From the NCBI GenBank assembly GCA_002498205.1, contig DAGQ01000038.1, positions 1 through 5,688 of the forward strand: a stretch of 5,688 nucleotides of DNA, written 5' to 3'. This document shows positions 1-5,688 of this stretch, one piece after another. This DNA comes from Euryarchaeota archaeon UBA596 (lineage in GTDB: Archaea > Thermoplasmatota > Poseidoniia > Poseidoniales > Poseidoniaceae). The notes beneath the pieces are model-generated. The model ran no database searches and was not told the origin of the DNA. It worked only from the letters and a program-made list of their open reading frames with translations. The position numbers were made by a program, and so were the translations under genes. The first letter of the stretch is position 1, and every line of letters begins with the position of its first letter.

Positions 1-3000
1 CCTAGTTCATCTAATGGTGCTGAAACTTTCACACATGTTTGGTATGTTGATGATGTAAATGATCCAACAATACCTTCTTCTTTACCCATAATTGAAATGG
101 GTGAAATAGAAAAAGTGGATGATGCATTAAACCTTGCAATTGTATTCCATCAGCACCAACCATATTACAAAAATAAATTAACAAATACATATGAAATGCC
201 TTGGGTTCGTGTACATTCAATGACTGAATATGTTGATTCCCCAGGAATTTTAGCAGATACTGGAACTAAAGTAACTTACAACTTAGTACCTTCTTTTATT
301 GAACAATTAGTTGATTACAATCTTAATGAGACACTTGATGATCATACAGATATTGCTAAGAGGCCTTGGCCTGAAGGTGGGTATCCTAATGCAACAGAAC
401 TAGAATTGCATACGATGCAATTCCAATCATTTTGGAATAGTGGATGGATTTACAATGTTTCAGAGACAAATCATATCCAATCTTGGTTATACCCTTCCAG
501 TTCCAGATATTCAGAATTATATGATAAGACATTACATAATTTGAAACCAAATACAATTATGGATGATGAATTACTTTCACCACAAGAATTTCTAGATTTA
601 CAGGTATTGTGGTATTTGTATCAATTTTCTCCAGATTATGTTCAAGGAGAGTACAATTCTAGTCATTTAGATCAAGGTTTAATTGATTTATTTATGCAGA
701 ATGGACAATATACTCATAGTGATTTGATGTATGTTATTGATTCACAACATCAACATATGGCTAATGTATTACCAATGTATAGTGAATTAGCCGCTCAAGG
801 ACAAATTGAATTGACAACAACTCCTTACTATCATCCAATTATGCCTCTTCTAATGATGGATGGTTGGACAATGGAAGACGGAATTACAGTTAACAAAGAA
901 GCATGGCCAACAGATGTTCAACAACACTTAGTAACAGGAATGGATTTCTTTGAGCAGGAATTAGGATTTAGACCTACAGGAATGTGGCCTAGTGAACAAG
1001 CAGTTTCTCCAAATATGGTTCAGCCAGTTTCAGATGTAGGAATTGAATGGATGGTAACTGATGAAGAATTATTAAAACAATCAACAGATTTTAATGGAAA
1101 TTATATTGATGTTGAGGATATTTCTAATTTAGCAACTCCATGGGTTTCTACTGGAGTTGATGGTGGAGAAGTAGCAGTGATATTCCGTGACAGAGTTATT
1201 TCAGATAGAATTGCTTTCCAATATGGAAAGATGACTCCTGAAGCAGCAGTTTCTGATTTCATATCATATATTGATAATGCAAGACAACAATTAATTGATG
1301 CAGGAGAGGACCCTTCTGAACATTTACTAACTGTGGCTTTAGATGGTGAAAACTGGATGTTTATGTCTGAATTTCAGCATGCAGATAATGCTCGCCCTTT
1401 CATGCAAGAGTGGTATTCAAGATTGGCTACACATCCAACTATTGTAACAACAACACCATCAGAATTTTTAGAGAAGAATACGACATTACCAGAAATTCAA
1501 ACAATTGGAACTGGTTCATGGATTGATGGAACTCTTAGAACGTGGGCTGGAGAAGCGGAAGAAAGTTTAGCTTGGCAAAGACTTGTTGAAGCAAGAACTT
1601 CTTTAGTTGACTTTGAAGAAGAATATCCAAATCATCCTGGTTTGGATAATGCTTGGGAATCACTATACATTGCAGAGGGAAGTGATTGGTATTGGTGGTA
1701 TGGACTTGACCAAGATAGTGGATATGATGAAAATTGGGATGTATTATTCAAAGTTCACCTTTCAAATATTTATCGTTCCATTAATCTAGAATTACCACCT
1801 TATTTACAAGATCTTTGGACTGGTGCAGCAACTCCAGAAGTCCCTTACGGGGGGATAATTGAACCGATGATAGATGGACTTGCATTACCTGGTGAATGGG
1901 ATGGTGCAGCAAAATATGAAGCACCAGTAGATGGTGGTGATTTCGATATAGACGAATTTTATATTGGCTATGATTCAAGTAATGTATTTTTACGAATTGA
2001 TGCAGATACTCCGACCGATTTTAATGAAAATCCCCGTGATTCTGAAAATGATTTACCCGATTTAGCAATTTATTTTATGCAACCTAATGCAATAAATTTC
2101 AATGAAGTTGAGACTAATTTTAGAACTTATTATGGGAATCAAATTTTAGGCTTCCCTGCAAAATATATGGTTGCCTTTGATTTTAATAATCTAAGAGAAG
2201 ATGGTAGTGCTAAATGGATTTTATTTACAGCAAAAGGGAAATCTGGAGATAAAGAACAATGGGTTCAAACTAAAAGTTCTTCTTTAGGAGGTTGTGCAGT
2301 TCAAGACATTTATGAATTTAAAATTCCCTGGTCTGAAATAGGATTATCACCTAGATATTCTACAAGAGCTAAAGTGGTATCTTCATGGGCTTCTGATTTG
2401 ACATATGGAAACGGAGTTGAAATGGAAATGGCTCCGCCAGCACCTTCAGAATTAATTTTACCAGATTTAGAAGAATGGGTTACATTACTCGAACTAGAAG
2501 ATGCTGTAGGGGATGAAACAGGAGATGGAGATTATGTGTATCCTCTTGCTAGCGATTTTGCAACACCTAATGATGGAGGTTTATGGGATGCAACAAAATT
2601 AACAGTACGCCAAAGTGCTTGGAATGCCCAATTTATTCTTGAGATGGGTGAAATGACAGATATTTGGGGATTAAGTAATGGATTTAGCCATCAAATTGTA
2701 CAAATTTATGTAGATCAAGGAGAAACAAATTATGGAAAAACAGAAATGTTAGTTGGAGCTAATGCAGAAATTCATCCTGATTGGGCTTGGGAAGTAGCAA
2801 TTAGCGGAACTGGAGAACCTGGTGCTGTAATGGGAGTTCAGGCGGATACAGGAAGTACTTCATCGAGAGGTATCGAAGTAAAGGGTGATGTAAATACGAA
2901 TACTATCACATTTACAATTAGTAAAGGTGTAATTGGAGATGATATTCAAAATTATAGGTATGTAGTCGTGATCGGTAGTCAAGATGGATTTGGTACTGGA

Positions 3001-3921
3001 AAATGGCGTGATGTTGATTCAACACCTTCAACTTGGACATTAGGAGGGGGTTCAGATCCTGCAGCGGATGATGGAATTGATTATGATCCAAATATTATTG
3101 ATCTAATCCTAGAAGGAGATGGTCAACAAGAAATGCTATCTTCTTACGATGTAGATGGACATATTTATGCTAAATTAACAGGATTTGAAATGCCAGAACT
3201 TGCTCAACAAATTTACGGATTTAAATTCGTAAGTAGTACAGACAATTCGGCTTTATTTGAGTGGTCAACCACCAGAAATGGTTCAGGAACAATAGATTGC
3301 ACTGAGATAAATAATACTGCAAATGTGATTTCACAATCGTGGGACGGTATAGGACTCACACATACAAGTACAATTACTAATTTATCTTCAGGTACAGAAT
3401 ATGATTGTCAAGTTTCAGTTGAAGATTTAATTTCAGAAAATATCCGAATATCAACTTCAGAAATTGTTGATGAAACCGCACCAGATCTTCTTAATTTGGA
3501 AGTTGAAATTTTTGAAGATGGAAGAGTCAGAATTTCATGGTATACATCCGAAAAATCAACAGAATTGATAAAGTTAAACGATGAAATTATTTTTGAATAT
3601 AATTTTGCAACTAAGAAAAATCATGAATACATTACTGAACCACTTTCGGATGGAGATTGGATTTTGGAAGTAATTAGTGCAGATGCTTCAGAAAATAGTA
3701 ATTCTAGTAAGTTAGAATTCGTAATATCTCTTGGAGTTATTGAAGAAAGTCAACAAAACGAAAATAATGCTAATGATACATCTACGAATTTAGAAAATGA
3801 ATCTTCGAATTATTCCTCTACAATTATTCAAATTGGATTATTACTGGTAGTACTACTGATTGTAGTTGCATTCATACGGATACGTAAGAATGAATCAGAT
3901 GATGATGATGTATGGTCTTAA
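1..3921 (+). CDS. Membrane-anchored GH57 amylopullulanase-like glycoside hydrolase (5' partial)
   Basis: Predicted to hydrolyse alpha-1,4 and perhaps alpha-1,6 bonds in starch-like glucans outside the cell. Residues count from base 1; 1306 are visible. All five GH57 signatures are present: HQHQPY (50-55), GQIELTTTPYYHPIMPLL (267-284), GMWPSEQ with predicted nucleophile Glu332, VALDGEN with predicted acid/base Asp448, and TTTPSEFL (483-490). The amylopullulanase extension follows: GSWIDGTLRTW (505-515) and GSDWYWWYGLDQDSG (560-574). Next come a CBM9/DOMON-like sandwich (about 617-827), a glucodextranase-C-like domain (about 828-1068, with NGFSHQIVQIYVD, GSQDGFG and LSSYD), two fibronectin-III-like domains (about 1070-1244), a sequon-rich linker (1249-1272), a transmembrane helix (1274-1292) and tail RIRKNESDDDDVWS. 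Met at base 97 is not the true start, because the frame is open to base 1 and no signal peptide follows it. Domain order resembles Thermococcales amylopullulanases. Family assignment is firm; specificity is not, since a pure alpha-amylase is possible. Confidence 0.93.
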   Translation, partial: PSSSNGAETFTHVWYVDDVNDPTIPSSLPIIEMGEIEKVDDALNLAIVFHQHQPYYKNKLTNTYEMPWVRVHSMTEYVDSPGILADTGTKVTYNLVPSFIEQLVDYNLNETLDDHTDIAKRPWPEGGYPNATELELHTMQFQSFWNSGWIYNVSETNHIQSWLYPSSSRYSELYDKTLHNLKPNTIMDDELLSPQEFLDLQVLWYLYQFSPDYVQGEYNSSHLDQGLIDLFMQNGQYTHSDLMYVIDSQHQHMANVLPMYSELAAQGQIELTTTPYYHPIMPLLMMDGWTMEDGITVNKEAWPTDVQQHLVTGMDFFEQELGFRPTGMWPSEQAVSPNMVQPVSDVGIEWMVTDEELLKQSTDFNGNYIDVEDISNLATPWVSTGVDGGEVAVIFRDRVISDRIAFQYGKMTPEAAVSDFISYIDNARQQLIDAGEDPSEHLLTVALDGENWMFMSEFQHADNARPFMQEWYSRLATHPTIVTTTPSEFLEKNTTLPEIQTIGTGSWIDGTLRTWAGEAEESLAWQRLVEARTSLVDFEEEYPNHPGLDNAWESLYIAEGSDWYWWYGLDQDSGYDENWDVLFKVHLSNIYRSINLELPPYLQDLWTGAATPEVPYGGIIEPMIDGLALPGEWDGAAKYEAPVDGGDFDIDEFYIGYDSSNVFLRIDADTPTDFNENPRDSENDLPDLAIYFMQPNAINFNEVETNFRTYYGNQILGFPAKYMVAFDFNNLREDGSAKWILFTAKGKSGDKEQWVQTKSSSLGGCAVQDIYEFKIPWSEIGLSPRYSTRAKVVSSWASDLTYGNGVEMEMAPPAPSELILPDLEEWVTLLELEDAVGDETGDGDYVYPLASDFATPNDGGLWDATKLTVRQSAWNAQFILEMGEMTDIWGLSNGFSHQIVQIYVDQGETNYGKTEMLVGANAEIHPDWAWEVAISGTGEPGAVMGVQADTGSTSSRGIEVKGDVNTNTITFTISKGVIGDDIQNYRYVVVIGSQDGFGTGKWRDVDSTPSTWTLGGGSDPAADDGIDYDPNIIDLILEGDGQQEMLSSYDVDGHIYAKLTGFEMPELAQQIYGFKFVSSTDNSALFEWSTTRNGSGTIDCTEINNTANVISQSWDGIGLTHTSTITNLSSGTEYDCQVSVEDLISENIRISTSEIVDETAPDLLNLEVEIFEDGRVRISWYTSEKSTELIKLNDEIIFEYNFATKKNHEYITEPLSDGDWILEVISADASENSNSSKLEFVISLGVIEESQQNENNANDTSTNLENESSNYSSTIIQIGLLLVVLLIVVAFIRIRKNESDDDDVWS
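3745..3918 (+). other. Glycosylation-rich stalk, transmembrane anchor and charged tail of the GH57 protein
   Basis: A low-complexity Asn/Ser/Thr/Glu linker with sequons NDT, NES and NYS is followed by one hydrophobic helix (TIIQIGLLLVVLLIVVAFI, bases 3820-3876). A basic stop-transfer cluster RIRK and an acidic end, DDDDVWS, come next. The order of polar stalk, helix, then positive charges places the catalytic part outside and the tail inside. It is a type I membrane anchor, not an archaeosortase signal, because no PGF-type motif precedes the helix. The four Asp codons form a (GAT)4 run at 3898-3909. Confidence 0.85.
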
Positions 3922-3924
3922 TCA
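3919..3924. other. Zero-gap convergent gene junction
   Basis: The plus-strand stop TAA occupies 3919-3921. The minus-strand stop TGA (tca on the plus strand) occupies 3922-3924. No base separates them. No poly-T archaeal terminator tract or hairpin stands out on either side near the junction, so each transcript probably ends inside the other gene and the mRNA 3' ends would be mutually antisense. Confidence 0.9.
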
Positions 3925-4173
3925 GTATAATTGTGTAAGCCCTCTATCTCCAGCAATTAACTTTCCTTGATAGTATACGCTAACTTCAACTTCACAATCA
4001 TTCCAACTACTACAAATTTGACTTCCACCTTCATAGATTGTTATTATTTCATTTGCTTCCCATGAAGTGGAATCAGAACCACTTTCAACAATTACACAAT
4101 CGGCAGCAAATTGGAATTCAGTATCACTCGAAGTCCCTTCATTCATTGTGTAATAGTTTCCACTATCTTGATT
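3922..4173 (-). other. C-terminal pilin-head-like segment after the binding modules
   Basis: The last 83 residues do not resemble the modules. They contain FAADCVIVESGSDSTSWEAN, then EIITIYEGG, a close Cys pair (CSSWNDC) and EVSVYYQGKLIAGD. As I recall the family, small euryarchaeal type IV pilin-like proteins with the same kind of N-terminus carry a Cys-containing strand, a WExNE-type turn and a final strand ending in YxG. On that view this is the second half of the head, split from the first half (about residues 20-75 from base 5688) by the inserted modules. Cys72 and Cys531 could bridge the two halves. The recollection needs an alignment to confirm it. Confidence 0.55.
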
Positions 4174-5688
4174 AGGAACTGTAAATGTCAGATCTCCAGA
4201 AATAGTACCATCATTACCGATAGTTACACTTGGATTAGAGGAAAAACCAGCGAGTTCAGGTAACCAAATTCCCCATTCAGTATCATCATTTTCAATTGCA
4301 CCCCATTGATATGTTCCAGATTGTAGTGAAATAGTATAACTCCATGTATTTCCATCAGCATTCATATTTCTTAGATTCCAATCATAATCTGGAGGTAAAT
4401 CCCCCTTGATCTCTATATCTTGGTAATTATTTCCATCATCAACAACAGTAAATGTTACAGGATAAACAGTAATTAATGGTAGTTCTAAAATTAGATCTCC
4501 TTCTTTTACATCATCTCCTAATGTAATTGTTGGATTACTTGAGAATCCTGCAATTGTTGGTAACCAAACTCCAAATTCAGTACCATCATTTTCAACAGCA
4601 CCCCATTCGTAGGTACCATCATCAAGGGAAACTGTATATCCCCACACATTTGGTTCAGTTTCATACATTTGCCATAGAGCCCAATTTGAGAAATCACCTT
4701 TAATCTCAATATCGAAATATTGAGCAGATGGATCATTAACAAAGAAACTAATTGGTGTACCTGTACTAATAGGGACATCTACTACAGAAACTCCATTTCC
4801 ATCAGCATCTACAACCATTATTGGGTTAGAAGAAAAACCAGCTAAACCAGGTAACCAAATTCCAAAATCACTCCCATCACCTTCAATAGCACCCCATTCG
4901 TAAGATCCTTCAGCAAGTTCTGTTGTAAATTCCCAAACTCCTCCGCCAACAGCATTCATTGATTCTGGAATCCAATTATTGAATTCTCCCTTTATCATAA
5001 CATCAGTAAAAGTACTACTTTGGTCAATTACTCTAAAGATTATTTCATTATTTTCCTCTTGATTTTCTTCATCTTGACAAGTACTATCTGTGCATACACC
5101 ACTAGCACACTGATCTCCTGTTACACATTCTGGTTCAGGTTCTGGTGCAGTAACTGTAATACTATATTCTCCAGAAACAACACCTTCTTCGGAAACAGTA
5201 ACAGATGGGTTTTCAGACATCTCACTAAGAGAAACTAAATCTTCTCCATCTCCTTCTGCAGACCAAGAATATTCTCCAGGAGCTAAAGTAGTCGAATATG
5301 TCCAAGTTCCAGAACCATCATTGGTCATTAAAGTTGAACTGTAACCATTAAATGATGCTGAGATATATACTTCTGAAAAGTCATAACCTTGATCATTTAC
5401 TGTAAATGTAACATCCGCTTCAACATCACGGTCTGGTGCGTCTACTTGCGTATCCGGCATAGTTCCGACTTTACAGGGAATTACACTTTCATCATTCATC
5501 ATTTTTACTTCAAGGAATGCCCATGATAAGTCATCTCCACCAGATGCAAAACTCATTCTAACTAGAGGATCACTAATTGCTCCTGTAATTGAACCAGGTG
5601 CATCTTCAACATCGTATGTGTTAAATGAACCAAAGTCTGCTTGATTTCCGGCTAATTCACTAGCCCATACATACAGAACACCAGCTAA
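3922..5688 (-). CDS. Type IV pilin-like surface protein carrying four CBM48-like glucan-binding modules (5' partial)
   Basis: Probable surface adhesin that binds alpha-glucan. Residues count from the window edge (base 5688); 588 are visible. It starts in mid-helix with LAGVLYVWASELAGNQ, resembling the end of the hydrophobic N-terminal segment of archaeal type IV pilins (Pilin_N/DUF1628 type). A pilin-like strand follows (SWAFLEVKM, 55-63) and Cys72. Then come E-set module 1 (about 91-180), an acidic four-Cys linker (181-213), and modules 2 (214-308), 3 (311-406) and 4 (408-505). Modules 2-4 share FNNW-like, Y(E/Q)WGA and WLPxxAGFSSNP motifs, as in CBM48/AMPK glycogen-binding folds. The C-terminal 83 residues (ADCVIVESGSD, SWEANEIITIYEGG, EVSVYYQGKLIAGD) look like the rest of a pilin head. 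Met at base 5556 is an internal codon, not the start: 44 in-frame codons precede it without a stop. It is convergent with the GH57 gene, so not in one operon. The module fold is likely; the pilin identity is inferred because the signal peptide and cleavage site are missing. Confidence 0.8.
   Translation of the reverse strand, partial: LAGVLYVWASELAGNQADFGSFNTYDVEDAPGSITGAISDPLVRMSFASGGDDLSWAFLEVKMMNDESVIPCKVGTMPDTQVDAPDRDVEADVTFTVNDQGYDFSEVYISASFNGYSSTLMTNDGSGTWTYSTTLAPGEYSWSAEGDGEDLVSLSEMSENPSVTVSEEGVVSGEYSITVTAPEPEPECVTGDQCASGVCTDSTCQDEENQEENNEIIFRVIDQSSTFTDVMIKGEFNNWIPESMNAVGGGVWEFTTELAEGSYEWGAIEGDGSDFGIWLPGLAGFSSNPIMVVDADGNGVSVVDVPISTGTPISFFVNDPSAQYFDIEIKGDFSNWALWQMYETEPNVWGYTVSLDDGTYEWGAVENDGTEFGVWLPTIAGFSSNPTITLGDDVKEGDLILELPLITVYPVTFTVVDDGNNYQDIEIKGDLPPDYDWNLRNMNADGNTWSYTISLQSGTYQWGAIENDDTEWGIWLPELAGFSSNPSVTIGNDGTISGDLTFTVPNQDSGNYYTMNEGTSSDTEFQFAADCVIVESGSDSTSWEANEIITIYEGGSQICSSWNDCEVEVSVYYQGKLIAGDRGLTQLY
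4174..5049 (-). repeat. Three tandem CBM48-like modules (about 97-100 residues each) within the pilin-like gene
   Basis: Module 2 spans about 4765-5049, module 3 about 4471-4758 and module 4 about 4174-4467. Equivalent motifs recur at 97- and 100-residue steps (291 and 300 bases). These are FNNW / FSNW / YDW, then YEWGAIEGDGSDFGIW / YEWGAVENDGTEFGVW / YQWGAIENDDTEWGIW, then WLPGLAGFSSNP / WLPTIAGFSSNP / WLPELAGFSSNP. On the plus strand the best-conserved DNA block begins with ggtaaccaaa at 4259, 4559 and 4850; the first two copies agree at 43 of 50 bases by hand count. In CBM48/AMPK-beta folds, Trp residues at positions like these stack on glucose rings. Here the candidates are Trp239/Trp278, Trp336/Trp375 and Trp437/Trp475, counting from base 5688. 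Ligand binding is inferred, not shown. Confidence 0.85.
5050..5148 (-). other. Acidic linker with four-cysteine knot-like motif
   Basis: Between modules 1 and 2 the protein has a PEPEPE stretch, then CVTGDQCASGVCTDSTC, then a run rich in Glu, Asn and Gln (QDEENQEENNE). The Cys spacing (C-x5-C-x4-C-x4-C) resembles the small cysteine-rich repeats with a CxxGxxCxSGxC pattern that occur in many secreted proteins, and two disulfides are plausible. The motif probably acts as a stiff hinge that separates the divergent module from the three similar ones. Disulfide formation is inferred and fits an extracellular location. Confidence 0.65.
5149..5418 (-). repeat. Divergent first CBM48-like module of the pilin-like gene
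   Basis: This segment begins ADVTFTVNDQGYDFSEVYIS and continues with FNGYSSTL, GTWTYSTTLAPGEYSWSAEGD and SENPSVTV. The strand order (xVTFTV, then VYISxxFN, then GxWxYxxxLxxGxYxW, then NPxVTV) matches modules 2-4, so it belongs to the same E-set family. It differs at the expected binding face: FNNW is replaced by FNGY, and the GIWLPGLAGFSS loop by an LVSLSEMSE stretch without tryptophan. It may be a structural spacer or bind something other than glucan. Confidence 0.7.

Noticed and set aside
97..99. ATG at 97 as the start of the GH57 gene
   Set aside because: The same frame is open back to base 1, no signal peptide follows this Met although the protein has a C-terminal membrane anchor, and no convincing ribosome binding site stands before it.
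1607..1978. Short open frames on both strands within the GH57 gene
   Set aside because: They overlap conserved GH57 extension sequence and have low-complexity translations rich in His, Leu and Ile, typical of shadow frames in AT-rich DNA.
2285..2293. Shine-Dalgarno-like taggaggtt
   Set aside because: It lies inside the GH57 coding frame, encodes part of LGGC, and has no start codon at a suitable distance.
4518..4778. Alternative-frame minus-strand open frame of 86 codons
   Set aside because: It is a frame-shifted shadow of module 3 of the pilin-like gene, with no domain-like composition of its own.
4259..4900. Regularly spaced direct repeats as a CRISPR or regulatory array
   Set aside because: The period is about 300 bases, the repeats are in frame, and they encode the same protein motif, so they are gene-internal domain repeats.
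5020..5238. Plus-strand open frame encoding a hydrophobic 72-residue peptide that looks like a small membrane protein
   Set aside because: It lies antisense to the cysteine linker and modules of the well-supported minus-strand gene; its hydrophobicity results from the complement of Glu/Asn-rich codons.
5554..5556. ATG (cat on the plus strand) at 5556 as the start of the pilin-like gene
   Set aside because: Forty-four in-frame codons before it encode a coherent pilin-like sequence up to the window edge, and starting here would cut off the hydrophobic segment.

Overview
The window is AT-rich and almost fully coding. It holds two large convergent genes, each cut off at its 5' end by a window edge. 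No RNA gene, mobile element or CRISPR array is visible, and there is no intergenic space. The best guess for the source is an uncultured archaeon, most plausibly a marine euryarchaeon of the Poseidoniia (Marine Group II/III) type. The reasons are the close resemblance of gene 1 to Thermococcales amylopullulanases, the archaeal type IV pilin-like beginning and end of gene 2, acidic proteins, and a low-GC coding style. This assignment is inference; no ribosomal or tRNA marker is present.

Left to centre (1-3921, + strand): a very large secreted, membrane-anchored GH57 glycoside hydrolase of amylopullulanase/alpha-amylase type. In order it has a GH57 catalytic domain with all five signature regions, the helical extension typical of amylopullulanases, a CBM9/DOMON-like beta-sandwich, a glucodextranase-C-like domain, two fibronectin-III-like domains, an Asn/Ser/Thr-rich linker, one transmembrane helix and a short charged tail. 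The reading frame is open back to base 1, so the signal peptide, and perhaps another domain, lie outside the window.

Right (3922-5688, - strand): a protein whose visible start looks like the end of an archaeal type IV pilin hydrophobic helix followed by the first part of a pilin head. The head appears to be interrupted by about 415 residues carrying four E-set/CBM48-like (glycogen- or starch-binding-like) modules and a four-cysteine linker, and then to resume at the C-terminus. The two stop codons abut with no base between them.

Together the pair suggests a surface alpha-glucan capture and hydrolysis system. A pilin-like subunit carrying repeated carbohydrate-binding modules would hold starch or glycogen-like polymer, and a membrane-tethered GH57 enzyme would cut it. 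I know of no established description of a starch-binding pilin in archaea, so this is the most interesting hypothesis in the window.
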